Positions 1 to 11,375 of a stretch of 64,000 nt of DNA are shown here, piece by piece. Source of the DNA: Apiospora phragmitis (lineage: Eukaryota; Ascomycota; Sordariomycetes; Amphisphaeriales; Apiosporaceae); the NCBI GenBank assembly GCA_038363925.1, contig JAQQWL010000001.1, forward strand, positions 744,001-808,000, written 5' to 3'. Position numbers and translations under genes: made by a program. Numbering within the stretch: position 1 is the stretch's first letter; each line of letters opens with the position of its first letter. The notes beneath the pieces are model-generated. The model was not told the DNA's origin. It did not search any database and saw only the letters and a program-made list of their open reading frames with translations.

Positions 1-642
1 CTCCAGCAACCACTCCTGAAGACACACAAACAATCGTAAGGAAATATGTGTACTAAAGAAAAGAAATCCAAAACAAAAATGAAGTAACACTTACATAGTT
101 GAGGTCCGTCTTCAAATTGTTGGCGAACTGGTGATGTCTTCCGTGGCTCGACCGCCAAGCAAAATAGGGATTCATCAGCGCTGAATGCAGCACAAGACCC
201 ACCGTATTAGAGAGGAAGCTGCTGGTCGAGAACGCTCCGTGGCCACATTCGTGGGCCAGAACCCAAAGTCCAGTCAGGGGAAGGCCAGCGAGAAAAGGGA
301 ACACGAAGTAACACAGAAGAATGCGGGAGCCACTGCCACCTCCAATACCCAGGACCCGTTCTTCAAGAAAAAGTGCCGTGGCCAAGAGGGCGAGATAGAT
401 GATGCTGTCGTGGAGAACCCAGCCCAGGGAGTAGAGGGTTGACGGCCGGAAGCAGTGGGCGGGCACACGGCTTCTCAGCTGCTGTATGTTGATTCGTGTC
501 TTCTTGCCGTCGACGACTGTCTCGATGTCCTAGGGAGAAGTGACGATTAGATGACCATAATGACTAACTACAAAGACGGGCAACGCACTCCACTCTTGAC
601 TCGTGCTTGATGGACGGTCTCGGTAGTATAGTCGGCGTTCAT
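1..642 (-). CDS. Membrane fatty-acid desaturase, 5' part (3' end outside window)
   Basis: Di-iron membrane desaturase that would introduce a double bond into a fatty acyl chain in the ER. The start ATG is at 642. Exon 1 is 589-642 (18 codons), exon 2 is 95-529, and exon 3 runs from 15 out of the window. Both introns (530-588 and 16-94) have GT/AG ends and keep the frame. The first histidine box reads HECGH, followed by AFS. The second reads HGRHH followed by an NNL..DLNYV stretch, which resembles delta-12/omega-3 type fungal desaturases. Two hydrophobic segments precede box 1. The third histidine box lies beyond the window, so regiospecificity cannot be assigned. Which of the desaturase subfamilies it is remains inference. 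Confidence 0.85.
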
Positions 643-1337
643 CGTGGAGGTAGGCGAATCGCGATGTTTTCAATCTTGCTTTTATTGTTCTTGGGGCAGA
701 AAAGAGGCGGGTTTCCTGTTGCTTTTTATTTTAAATCGAAAAAGATAGAGAAGGTGCTATTACTCCGACGTATGTATGTGATGATATGATGTCTATGAGC
801 TTAACTGTTTTGCTCGTCATAGTGAACAACAATCCAGTTCGATTACAAAATGGGCCAGCTATATATACATATAAACACATGTAACAAACAACCATCACAT
901 TGGCCTTCCTTCAAGAACGTGGCATGACGATGATGGAATTCGATAGGGTCAGCCAGGGAAAGTCAGCATGGGCATATGCAGCCCTCCACCCTGTCTGCTT
1001 CATCCGTGGCGGGACAAGCCTCAGGATGCAGCCGTTACAACGAGGAAGATTATGACGAAGATATACATGTCATGTGGGACGGGCAAGCCAGGGCTGTAAT
1101 GGCTGCAGCGGATCAGATTTGGGCCTCGTCAAGTCCAGACCAGATCCAGATCCACCCAACATTCTGGTGATTCTGGGACTGCAGGCCCAGGCCCCCCATC
1201 TCAAGAAAGGCGGGTTTGACATTACGTTTAGGTCTGTACATCAGTTCCGTGGCTAATACTATGTAGATGATGTACTCCACGTCAGCAGATTTGCTGGTTA
1301 TCTCTCTTCTTCAAGCATGAAAAGTTTTGCCGCGAAA
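643..1337. other. Gene-free spacer, desaturase promoter side
   Basis: No open frame here looks coding. The part next to 642 must hold the desaturase promoter. An AT-rich tract with TATATATACATATA lies near 858-873. Nothing else is recognisable. Confidence 0.5.
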
Positions 1338-1970
1338 TCATGTAAGTTCCCCTGAATATCCTTTCGAAGCCACGTTCTCTAGAGCTTCGCCGCAGATTGG
1401 CCCATGACGTTTCACAATAAGCCTATCCGGTAAAGCACAGGAAGATATCCGATCCAAGCTGTTGGTTTTGTGGTGGTGATCGACCACTCGGGCTCACGCG
1501 TGATCTCGACGGCGATGTCCTCTAGGTTCAACCCCAGCTTGGGAGGCTGTTGTTCTTGGTGATTCGACATACAGGCACTATGCTGCAACTGCGCCTAACG
1601 CGGGCTTTCATTCAATCTGGACGGATGTGGTGCACTCGATGGATGACGACCCTGCCTGGGGCCCCAACCGAACGGAGATATGTGATGTGGTATAGAGTTG
1701 ATATCAAAAGGATCAGTAATTATAAATTCCAGACGAAAGTGATTGGTCGATACGAGACCACCAACTACAGTTCCTTTTCCACCCATGTCGTCGTCTGGAT
1801 GTTTGGCCCCTTGCTTTAGATCCAAGGTATCATCAGCCAACCAATCAAACTCGCCCAAACACTGGTTTCGCATCCAGAAACGGTCACCCACAGGCAGTTC
1901 AAGGCTGCTTCTCGCCTCCTGGGGGGCGGTCGCTTCTTTTTGCTTTTCCAAGCATGCACAAAGGCGCATA
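1338..1970 (-). pseudogene. Broken coding remnant of unknown protein
   Basis: On the minus strand a protein-like reading continues for about 630 bases, but it has to change frame at least twice and cross stop codons. Recognisable coherent pieces are a block around 1740-1920 containing the motifs GDRFWMRNQCLGEFDWLA and FRLEFIITDPFDIN. Another lies around 1430-1550 with LEDIAVEITREPEWSITTT, and a last piece around 1340-1430 with DRLIVKRHGPICGEALENVA ends at a TGA at 1338-1340. The pieces sit in order and on one strand, so they probably come from one gene, either separate from or a continuation of the gene above it (2042-3288). I do not recognise the family. It could be real decay or several base errors in the assembly. 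Confidence 0.4.
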
Positions 1971-2041
1971 ATCGGCCCCCAATCGGAATCCTCGATATTA
2001 CCTCTTTCCGCTCTAGTATTCCGCCATCTCCCAATTGGCCG

Positions 2042-3288
2042 TCAGGCTCTTCCCTTGCTTTCCATGATGCATTCCAACTTGTCTTCATTCGTAACGTACC
2101 CGTGTCGCTTGGTGACAATGGCGTACTTGATCGGGTCCTTCCACTCTTCCCACCACGCCTTCTCGCCTTGCACAATGCATTTGCGGCCTTGCTCATTGTT
2201 CTTCGCAGTCCTGTGCATATACGCTGTTTAGCAATCTCTCTTTTCGAGGCGTTCATTTCATCCTTCTTCTTCCCGGTAAGCTCTTGTATCGAAAGTGGCC
2301 ATCCGGCCCAAACCTCTTGGGGTACTCGGGTAGACCGCCTCCCAAGCTGAGAGGGCTGGCCGACGGTGGTTACACCGCCAATTAAAGAAAGAGGCACGGC
2401 ACTTACACGAACGGCCAAACTGCCTTGACTACCTCGTACTTGCTTTTCCCGGTGAACAGCGCCGAGACCGAGGTGAAGAACTTGTTCACCTTGTCGGGGC
2501 TCTGGACGAGCACCTTGCAGTGCGTGACGGGGAAAGCCACGGTGACGTGCCCGTTGTAGCCCGTCGCGGCGACCAGGCTCCGCAGCTGGCCCTCGAGCCA
2601 GCTCGTGTCCAGGTTCGCGACCACGCGCTCGAGCTGGAATGTCTTGATGTTGGCCGTGTCCGCCACGAAGCGCTCGCACCACGCCCGGAGGGAACCCCCC
2701 GCGACGTCGGGCTGGAGCGAGGGCTGCTGCGCGCCCCCGCCGCGGCAGGCCATCTCGTCGCGCCGCACGACCCGCAGGTAGTCAAGGCGGTCTTGGGGGT
2801 CGGTGGGGACCAGGAGGCTCATCAGGTTCATCTTGATCGCGAAGTCGACCCGCCGCCCCCGCGTCCCCTGGACGAGGATCTGCGGCTTGGGTGGTACGGT
2901 CACTAGGGTCTGCAGTAGCGTGGACAGCGCCTGCGCGTTCGCCGACAGGTACGTAGCCTTGCTGGTGATGGTCGTGCTGTCGCCGGACAGCTCGAACATG
3001 GGCGGGGCATACTGGCGGTAGTCCAGCAAAGGGAGACCGGGGTAGTACCGCACGCCCTTGCCCGTGGCCGCTTGGTTGTTGCGCACCTCGAGAGAGCTAC
3101 TCGATGGTGTCGAGTAGGGGGGCGGTTTGGCTGGCTGGCTGCGAGGTCGACACATTCACATCGCTCTCGTCCCCAGCTAGCTCCGCCAGAGGCACAGTGT
3201 TGGAAGCAGACGCATAGTCGGATGGGCGATGCACCGGTCCGCTTGCATGCCTGGACTTGTCTGCCGAAGCCGAGTTTTGATTCTCCAT
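2042..3288 (-). CDS. Conserved fungal protein of unknown function, frame-disrupted
   Basis: The body is an open frame from 3155 to 2407, joined by an intron (2211-2406, GTAAGT donor, CACAG acceptor, frame kept) to an exon ending in TGA at 2042-2044. The protein has a proline-rich N-terminus (KPPPYSTPSSSS), a central block with GRRVDFAIKMNLMSLLVP, and a tryptophan-rich C-terminal part (GEKAWWEEWKDPIKYAI). The ATG at 3155 has a stop just upstream. A more natural N-terminus opens at the ATG at 3288 in another frame and would join the body by one base change in the run of six C near 3114-3119. At the C-terminus, one added G near 2050 would replace the terminal GRA with a longer reading (KSLTANWEMAEY), so the true end is probably further downstream. 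I recognise the type as a conserved ascomycete protein but know no function. Breaks may be sequence errors. Confidence 0.55.
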
Positions 3289-4149
3289 GCAGTAGAGGCT
3301 GATATGTACGTGACCAAATGTGATAATGCAGATAGCCACGCTCGATTTACCAACCAAGCGAGTTGCGAAACCAATTGGGGCCGAGTGGCTTGGTCAAACT
3401 ACAAGAGTGACTGCGTATGAGTCTGTTGGCGATGGTCCTTTGTAGCGCTAGTTTCGAGCGGGATGAAGAGACGACAAAGTGACCTAGATGTTAGAATCTC
3501 CATGATGGCTATGAATGCGTTCTAGGCTCCCTCCTATCATATCAAGGTTCTTCAGCTGAAGGTATCGACTGACGTGGAAAGAAGGCGCAGTAAACCCGCC
3601 GATCCGTTATGGTGTCTGCCTATTCAGTGCCAATTGTGGCTTAGGGCTGACTGGCCAATCGTCAAGCGCCCGCCAATGGCACGTAAGCGGCTGCATAGTC
3701 ACTTGGGACTGTTATCTCCATGGAGCAGATCTGATTATTAAACATTCAATCTCCTGCTAGTCTCAACTATAGAGGGGTGAGGCATGTCCACGACCCAGAT
3801 CATCTAGAAACCCCTGTTGTGGTATAGTAATCATATATATATGTATAACGAATCAGGATCCGACGGGGGTTGAACTTGCCATTCTACTAGTGAAGCTTGT
3901 TGATGGTGCGATTAACGACATCGATGATCGAGACACTTCTAATGGACAGCAATGTTTGTTACATAGTGGACCTTGATCTACCCTGGAAGGGCCTTCTGTA
4001 CTCTGTGGCCAATGGCAACCACCCTTTCTCACGGAGAACACGGAGAAAGACAGAAGACCGAAGGGATGATGAGGCAGTAGTCCGGCAGTAGTCGAACAGG
4101 TAGTCGCCTGTTCATCACCTGGCATGTTTGCCTCTCGCGCGAATCCCCC
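3289..4149. other. Gene-free spacer
   Basis: Spacer between two minus-strand genes. It must contain the promoter of the upstream unknown gene and the 3' end of the Zn2Cys6 gene. A TATATATATGTATA tract lies near 3834-3847. No coding signal was seen. Confidence 0.45.
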
Positions 4150-5393
4150 TCAGACAAACCGGCCTCGCATCACAAGACGGCGCCATACCGTCTCTTCGTC
4201 CTCGTTGTCAGCACTGGGCGACATGTCTGAATGTTCGACAGGGTCCGGGTTTTCGCAGAGGTCGAAGAAGTCTTCTGCCATTCCTTCTCCCGCCACGAAC
4301 CCAAGATTCAAAAGTGTATCGGTAGGCACCGAATCGTACCTTACGAAAAGTCAGTCTAAACACATTTGGGGTGACAGTCGAGGCCAATCAGATGGGGATA
4401 CGATGAGTATTCACTTACCATTTGTATGTACTTGCAAAGTCTATATCGGTTTCTGTATTCCGCTGATGCGGCACGGAGCTTTCGCCATTCGATTGAGAGC
4501 CTGGAGTTCCGTGCGAGGTACTCGGCGCTGCATAGCTACTTGGGTGCTGTTTGACCCCCAATGGTATAGGGCACTGGTACAAAGAGCCGACATCGTGGCT
4601 GTCATCCAGGGCGCTTCGGGCGAACGCCGACGTAGTGTCCGACACGATGGGGGACGGGTTGGTCTGCCAACTGGAATGCTCCGTAGGATGAGTTTGGGAA
4701 GTCGGTCCAGGTCTGTCGGCTTGGGCAAATTCGGAAAAAGCAGCTTTCCGGAAATCATCACTTGGGGTATAAATATCCCCTGGTTTCTGGGGAGCTCCAT
4801 GAGAGCTCACTATAGGAGCAGGCTGTGGAAACTTCGGGGCAGCGTCCTCCGCTGGCCTTGTCGCGCCATGCTCAGAATTTGCGTGCGGGCCGTTGGCCTG
4901 AGACAAGCTCAGGTCGGGAGTGAGCTGCTCTCCTGTGCTGTTACTGAGCGGCAAGGACGACGACGGAGGAGGCGGAAGGTCCCCTTATATCTGGAAGATC
5001 ACCTGTTTGCACGAACCTTCCAAGGCGGCTCTCGGTGAAATAACTGACAAGCTCTGCTTGGTTGTCGTTGTTCCTGAAATAGTCGGCATTCATGATCCCT
5101 GTATCACGGTAGGTGCTGGTGGCCAGGGTTCGAAGTATCATATCTTCGATGGCGGGATTGGCTTGGAGCACTAGGCCCCAAAGTCGTTCGCCATACTGAG
5201 CGGTATATCCGGTCCGAGGCCCACGTTTGCGGACGGGCCGGTTGTAGGTACACTCGGTGCCGGCGCGGTCACATACGCTGCACTTGGGCGTTGCGTTGTC
5301 ACACGGTTGGTGTTGAAGGTTGCACCGGTCGCAGGCTCGACTAGCCTTCCTCTTCTTAGAAGCGCGCCCATCGTCACCCTCCTCATCGCTCAT
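4150..5393 (-). CDS. Zn(II)2Cys6 transcription factor
   Basis: Fungal DNA-binding regulator of about 364 residues. Exons: 5003-5393, 4419-4932 and 4150-4339. The introns 4933-5002 and 4340-4418 have GT/AG ends and both restore the frame, and the second has a CTGAC branch site ten bases before its acceptor. The binuclear zinc cluster is at residues 21-48 (C21, C24, C31, C38, C41, C48; spacing 2-6-6-2-6), preceded by a basic KKRKASR stretch and followed by a basic linker RKRGPRTGY. The middle is serine/proline-rich, and the C-terminus (about residues 303-364) is acidic and conserved-looking, with LNLGFVAGEGMAEDFFDLCE. The start at 5393 is the first ATG directly ahead of the zinc cluster, and the frame is open further upstream. 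It is divergent from the quinate-repressor-like gene, which makes a role in controlling that neighbour possible. It is far shorter than the usual quinate activator QA-1F/QutA and is probably not its orthologue. Confidence 0.85.
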
Positions 5394-6535
5394 AGCAGCC
5401 GACTGCCTGTCAACCCCAGGCCGAGATGTATCGCATAACCAAGGATAATGAGGCGCAGACGGTTGGCGATAGAGATGGCGCAATGGAGTTGACAACCCGT
5501 CAATGATGTGCAGACTCACGAGATCTGATGAAAGCGAGACACGAGTACCCTCAAAAATGTAAAGACATCGTTGAGGCGCTCGTCGTTGGTCGTCACACTC
5601 GCTCACTCACGCGCCCACTTACGGAGTTCGCGTCTTCAAAGACGGGGATCGGGTCGGATCACTTCGGCTAGATAACGGGATGCTAGAATGCAAGGCGTGT
5701 GTGGCTTGCAGTCTGTATCTGGCTGGATGTTTATTGACTGAGCTGGATGTTTCAGAAACTGTGTGTAATAGGCTGGGCTTGGTATGTCTCGTCAATCTGA
5801 CTGATTTGATGTATTTTGATTACCTAGGTACTCCGGTCATCTAGAGTGGATCGATCTAGCAGTTTACCTTGCACCATTTACGGTCTGCATGGGGGGCCCA
5901 TCATTCGACCGCCTTATTATGTACACCTTACACGATAATGCCTACTTCCTACTCAACGCAGGCCACCCCCTTAATTGATCGCCTGTGGCTGTTCATCAGT
6001 TAGGTGGCTGAGGTGTGGCTGAGGCCTATAAGCGCTGTACAAGTCCATACATGTAAGTACGTACCTACATACCCACCGCTACCAGATGACTGCCGACCAT
6101 ATTGCCGGTGCATCTCCATTCTACGCGACATATATTACAGCATTGCCCGACAACATCTGTTTGCGCTCTCAGCTCTCTTGATCGCATGCATATTTACCGA
6201 ATTGGAATCATGCGGGGCTAAGAGTCTTGACATGACTGCTTCTCTTGATTCAACGATGCGGTTATAGTGTGTGCACTTTGATTTACTCCTCTCGAACTTG
6301 ATTCTACACAATCACGCATCGCATAGAATTCAGATAGAAGTCCTGAACTCATTGTATTCTGTGCTGGCTTGCGTGTAGGTAGTGAGCAAAAGCCCGCGCG
6401 GGTTGTTCAGACTCCAAGTCAGGGTAGCTACCTAGGAACCGTGTCTGGACTCTGGACTCCGGCACGGAGTGCACACTCAATTATCAAAGGGGGTCTAAGT
6501 GTTGGGCCTGTTGGAGAACAGGGGCCACGGTCAAA
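5394..6535. promoter_or_regulatory. Shared divergent promoter region
   Basis: A 1.1 kb gap between the divergent starts of the Zn2Cys6 factor (5393) and the quinate-repressor-like gene (6536), so it must hold both promoters. It contains TACATGTAAGTACGTACCTA near 6047-6066 and several TAGGTA/TACCTA motifs. I did not find a clear copy of the 16-base QA activator palindrome. Confidence 0.5.
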
Positions 6536-9062
6536 ATGGTCTCGCTTGTTTCTACTATCGCAAGGCCGTACTCCAGCATACCCGAGCTGGCAGACAAAAC
6601 ATCATTCGCCGGCGACGCTGTACCCAACCTGCGAGCTTTCCACCCGGACGCCACCATCGTCCTTGTCGGCTGCCGCGGCGCCGGTAAAAGAACACTTGGG
6701 TTTATCGGCGCAACATACCTGCACCGCCGGCTTCTCACCGAAGACCATTGCTTTGAGCAAGCATCAGGCTGCATGAGAGCCACGTTTCTCGAGCAATATG
6801 GCCGTGAGGCCTCTCAGGACCGAATGGCCGACATTCTCGCCCAAGTCATGCACTCAAACCGTACCAACTGTATCATAGAATGCAGTATGGCAACTCTGTA
6901 CCCGGGACGCAAGCTCTGCTCCGCCAATACTCGGAGAAAAATCCGGTAATATACGTCCATCGCGACAAAGAAGACATCTACCGCCTTCTTAAACTGAAGG
7001 TAGCGGATGCCGACCGTCTCATTGCGGTTGATCAAAAGCACCGTGAGTGTACCAACTTGGAGTACTTTAATCTGCTGGACACAAGCGGCGAGGAACACGA
7101 AGATTCGCAGCCTAGCAGCAGGTCTGTATCTATGGGCGCAAGATTATTGCAGGTCAAGAACGATTTCACCAAGTTTCTGGATTTGATCACAGGAAGAAGT
7201 TCGACGCGGTCATGGGTCGAAAACCCCTTCTCGATCAATGCTATTCCTCCCGAGTACCGACCGTACTCTTATATCCTGCGCCTACGGCTCTCCACTTTGC
7301 TCAGCCAAAAGCCAAAAATGGAGGAGTTGGAGTCCAGCGGTGACGCCGTGGAGTTCATAGTCGATACATGGCCGGAAAACATCCTAGATGTGATTGCGAC
7401 TCAGGTATCGTTGATCCGTCGGGTGTTGGACATGCCGATTGTTTATCACGTCGAAGAGAACCCACGGGAAGAACGTCAAAGGCCTCTAGAAGAGAGGGAC
7501 TCGACTGATCTCAAATTGATCTTGCATGGACTGAGGCTGGGTGTTGAATACCTCAGTCTAGATCTGGAACGGAGCGAAAGCCTAGTTACCCAAGTCCTCG
7601 CCATGCGAGGCAGGACCAAGATCATCGCCAACTTCACTCTAAGGTGGGTTAATGCTCCTAAATGGACGGACGAAAGTTACATACATCGCTTTCTACGCAG
7701 CCAGGCACTTGGTTGTAGCGTCGTACGTTTTGCCCGGTTCTGTGCGAATGACCGAGATGACCACCTTCGCAAGCTGTTTCTGAAGCGTATTGATGCGCTT
7801 CCGGATTCCAAGCCCCAGCTTGCCGTCTTGGAGTACTCGGTCTTTGGATCTATCATCAACGACTTTGCGTCGTCTCCGGAACAAAGCTTGAAGTTCCAGC
7901 CGGTTGGGCATGAGTCGATCGAGGCGTCGTCCCGAGAGTACCTTACTGGTGTGAACACAACGCGAGGCATCATTCGGAACATGTTCCGCCTCGGCCCCCT
8001 GCAATCGCTCAAATTTTACACTCTTGGGTCAAAGGTGTACTATTCCGCGTCTCCAGCAATACATCGAGCCGCCTACGATTCTCTGATGCTGTCGCACACG
8101 TTTGATGCCAGACAATGCTCCGAGCTAGAGGAGATTGACAGGATCCGCTGCGAACCTAATTTCGGTGGTGCTTCCCTCACTGCCCCTTTCAAGGTTGCCA
8201 TGCTGTCTCGAGTCGATCATCTCAGCTCCCATGCCACCGCAATCGGGGCCGTCAACACACTCCTACCACTACGGGGCGCTACTGATTCCATACTCGACCA
8301 CGCCAACGCGCGGAACAGAGCAGGATCTACTACAAAGTGCTACGGCGATAACACGGACTGGAGTGCTATCATGGCTTGCCTACGGCGTGCCATCAGCCCG
8401 CGAAATGCCGTACAGCCATCTCGAACTACGGGACTGGTCATCGGTGCAGGCGGTATGGCTCGAGCCGCCATTTACGCCCTTATTAAACTTGGCTGTCGGA
8501 AAATATTCATTTATAACAGAACCAGAGCGAACGCGGAGAAAGTGGCGGAGCACTTCAACACATGGGCTGCCGGACAGCGGTTAACCTCTACTCGGCACCA
8601 CGCCGGCCATATATGCCATGTTCTCGACTCGACTACTTCAGAGTGGCCTACTGGTTACCAACAACCCACCATGATCGTGTCATGTATCGCCGCTGCAGGC
8701 GACCGCCATGGCTCGGTCGAGTTCCAAGTGCCGCCGCAGTGGCTGAGAAGCCCCACGGGGGGCGTCGTTGTCGAGGTATGAGCTAACCAACCCCTCCCCC
8801 TTGTTACAACGGATTGACTGACTCATACCCTCGTAGCTGGCATATGAGCCTCTTGTCACCGCCTTGATAATACAGATGCGGAGGGTCCGTGAAGAGAGGT
8901 GGCACATCTTGGTTTGTCGTCGATGGTCTGGAGGCTGTATGTGAGATGGCGATGGAAGCATTCGAGTTGATGACTGGGCGTCAAGCTCCGAAGACGCTGA
9001 TGCGCCGCGTCTGTAACGAGACGTGGGAAAAGAATTTTGCTCCTTTTGAGCCTCGGCGGTAG
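6536..9062 (+). CDS. Quinate repressor-like protein (QutR/QA-1S type), frame-disrupted
   Basis: Three domains in the order of the fungal quinate repressor, itself related to the last three domains of the AROM protein. First is a shikimate-kinase-like part with a nucleotide loop GCRGAGKRT at residues 45-53. Next is a type I dehydroquinase-like part (DMPIVYHVEENP). Last is a shikimate-dehydrogenase-like part with SPAIHRAAYDS, GGASLTAPFK, GDNTDW and GLVIGAGGMARAA. In known cases the protein represses quinate-use genes by holding the QutA/QA-1F activator. One intron is clear (8776-8836, GTATGA to CGTAG). Two single-base frame breaks interrupt it. One base is missing at CCCGGG 6901-6906 between TLYPG and TQALLRQY, and one base is extra near 8880-8890, before TSWFVVDGLEA. 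With both corrected the gene encodes about 821 residues and ends at TAG 9060-9062. It is either a pseudogene or a victim of assembly errors. Confidence 0.85.
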
Positions 9063-9430
9063 CATTTTCTTGATACGACTGCTTGCTAAACGGTTACTGT
9101 TATATGGCGGCATATGCCCATGGAAGCCACCTCTCTCGTCTTGATGAGCAACAACTTCAATTCATAGATGCTCAGTTGCCTTGTCCAATTACCCTACTGT
9201 ACTGGGGTCATTACTCATTTGCTGCTTTCCCAGGCCTCTCTCTTCCTTGGCTCAACCATGCCTCAAGATATAGATCTGCAAAATATTCCCACGCACTGAA
9301 ATCATGTACATTAAGCTACACGAGGGCGACGTCGAAGCTAGCTGCGTTTCGAGGATTATGTCCGAAGTGACGCCCGAGGGAAACATCCTGTCGCATCCTG
9401 CCAATGTCCAACTCTACAGCAAAGGACGCC
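9063..9430. other. Short spacer after quinate-repressor-like gene
   Basis: Mostly without signal. A minus-strand open frame across 9316-9570 contains NEPNPFEASFA, which resembles a motif of ATF-type bZIP proteins. No bZIP basic region follows, so I do not call a gene. Confidence 0.3.
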
Positions 9431-10623
9431 TCAAATGGATTCGGTTCGTTGGCCATCGAAAACTCTCCACCGCCAAGCAATGGTGGTGAAAGGGGGCCCA
9501 CGTGCCCGGAGCTTCTTAGGGGAGGCAAAACTGACTTGGCAGTGACCGCTGGTGCAGCAGAGGCCGCCAACAGAGTGCCGAGATTCCGATGCTAGGCTTC
9601 TGGCAAGAAGAGTATCTACCGTCTTCTTCAAGCCAGACGTCTCAAGACCATGCTGCCGTATTAAGTCTGCGTTTTCCTTCTTGAGCTTCTCGATATCCGC
9701 AGCCAGCTGCTCACACTTACACTTCAGCTGCTTGGACGGTCCTAACGTCTTTACCATGGTCTGACTTGCCTCAGAAATGTCCATCTCAACCCTCTCGGGC
9801 AACCCTTGGGCCATAGCTGAGGCAGAGTCAGAATTCACCCGCACACTCGTTCCGGGGTATGTAGTTTCGGCATAGACTGCTTAAGGTATCATTAATGAGC
9901 AGCCTATATCTGCATGAGCACATAACTTACCTGGGTCAGATCTCTGGCTCGCATCTTGGCGGGCATCAGGATTGGAGGATTAGACCGAGCCTGGAGCCCT
10001 ACATACGTGCAGGCTTTCTTTGCTTTGACACAACGAATACAAGCAGGTCTTTTTTTCGTCGTACTTGATTCTTCGCAGTCTGTAGTGGTTTTGTAAGTCA
10101 TGCGCACTCGTCAAAGTGAAGGTGTTGAAGAAGTGGCTCATTGTGGTGTCATATACCTGCAATTAATACAACCTGTTTTGACCTTGGGCCTGGGTAGGCT
10201 TCGGGCACTTGACACCGTAGATGGTAAGAGTGAAGTTGCAATGGTCGCATTATGTTCAACATCTATTGGAATTTGGTGTCTAATCTTTGACCGTTGTCGT
10301 CGTACTGTTGAAGTGAAAGAAGACTTGTCCGTTAGCAACCGGGGTGGTGTAGCCTGTGGCGTTTCCCGGTTGTGACGCTTTCTAAATCGTTCCAGTTTAC
10401 GGTTGCTTATCGGCACCCCAGAGGCAGTGAGATCATGTTCCTTGGCTGATCCGAGGCATCCTTTCAGAGAAGCCTCGAGCTGAGCATAGTCTCCAGCGTT
10501 CGCGTATTTCCGAAACCCCCAAGCTTGGATTTTCCGTTTGAACTGTCTCTCGCTAGGGATTACTTTTAGTAACAATGTGGGAAAATCAAGCGCCAAGGGG
10601 CAGTGCCTCATCATCAGGACCAC
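9431..10623 (-). pseudogene. Clr5-like / Zn(II)2Cys6 regulator relic
   Basis: Minus-strand remains of a DNA-binding regulator. Near 10500-10560 there is the C-terminal half of a Clr5-type domain (ERQFKRKIQAWGFRKYA). The first half of that domain is not visible upstream. Then, across a plausible intron (GTATAT donor near 10158, CTACAG acceptor near 10085), comes a Zn2Cys6 cluster: GCINC, then RLRRIKYDEK, then PACIRCVKAKKAC. The third zinc cysteine is replaced by tyrosine (TAC for TGC). A run of seven A (10050-10056 as T on the plus strand) shifts the frame between YDEKK and RPACIRC; six would keep it. A later exon (9431-9844) carries a coiled-coil-like stretch (LAADIEKLKKENADLIR). The loss of a metal ligand plus the frame change suggest a dead gene. 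Some changes could be base errors. Confidence 0.55.
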
Positions 10624-10843
10624 TCAGTGGTGGCTTTCTGGGACCAATGAAAGAAAGCAGTAGTAGTTTAAATGGAAAAAGCACAGAAAGCGCCTTGGCT
10701 GATCCCCGTACAGTCCCGGATCCAAGTACATCGTCGGTTTTTGCGCGTCTCCCCAACAAGCAACAACTGTAGGTGGACGAATACACGACGCACGATCTAA
10801 CGAAGCGAGTTACTGATATATCGAAATTGCATGCGTGCCAACC

Positions 10844-11214
10844 TCACTGATGGATACTAACCCGAACACCAAAGGTATTTTTTTTGAAAGCAGCTAGATT
10901 ATTCAGATACTTTAACTCGGAAGACACTGATAACTCTACCGTAGCCCCATGTCGTATGTAGCCTGCCATGCCTGTCCCTCCGACCAGCATCCTCGAGACC
11001 CTATCATCATATTGCCTCAGGCTGGTGGCTGGTTGTTGCGAGTCCTGATAGTGGGTTGTGGTTAATATTAGCACCTCACGTAACCATATTTGAGGACGTA
11101 CTTGAAGCCTCTGGCGATGCGTTCGTTCTGCCAGAGAGCAAGGACATTGCAGATCAGCGTCACCGCGCCGATGACAACGGTCGAGACTAATTCGGGGGTC
11201 ATGCCGTCGCCCAT
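10844..11214 (-). CDS. Putative small membrane protein
   Basis: Candidate two-exon gene for about 110 residues. The ATG at 11214 opens a frame with one clear hydrophobic helix (STVVIGAVTLICNVLAL) followed by a basic stretch. A GTGAGG donor and a TATCAG acceptor around 11050-11083 would join it in phase 0 to a second open frame ending in TGA at 10844-10846, but that intron is only 35 nt, short even for fungi. A TTTATATAAA box at 11376-11385 lies about 165 bases upstream of the start on the same strand and supports transcription. I recognise no family. It may also be only the first exon of a gene whose structure I have wrong. Confidence 0.3.
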
Positions 11215-11375
11215 ATCTTGGGGGAGAAGGTATTCAGATGACTTGAGTATAGATAGGCAGGCTGCCACGTATGAAGACAACTAGATAACGTGCAATCTTG
11301 TAGACTAAGGAGTCTGTTATGTTTTGACTTTGATGGTATGAATGCAAACTAACCCATGAGGGTAGGATGATGGGT

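Noticed and set aside
9316..9570. ATF-type bZIP fragment suggested by NEPNPFEASFA.
   Set aside because: No basic region or zipper lies in the expected order, and the frame overlaps a better reading of the regulator relic.
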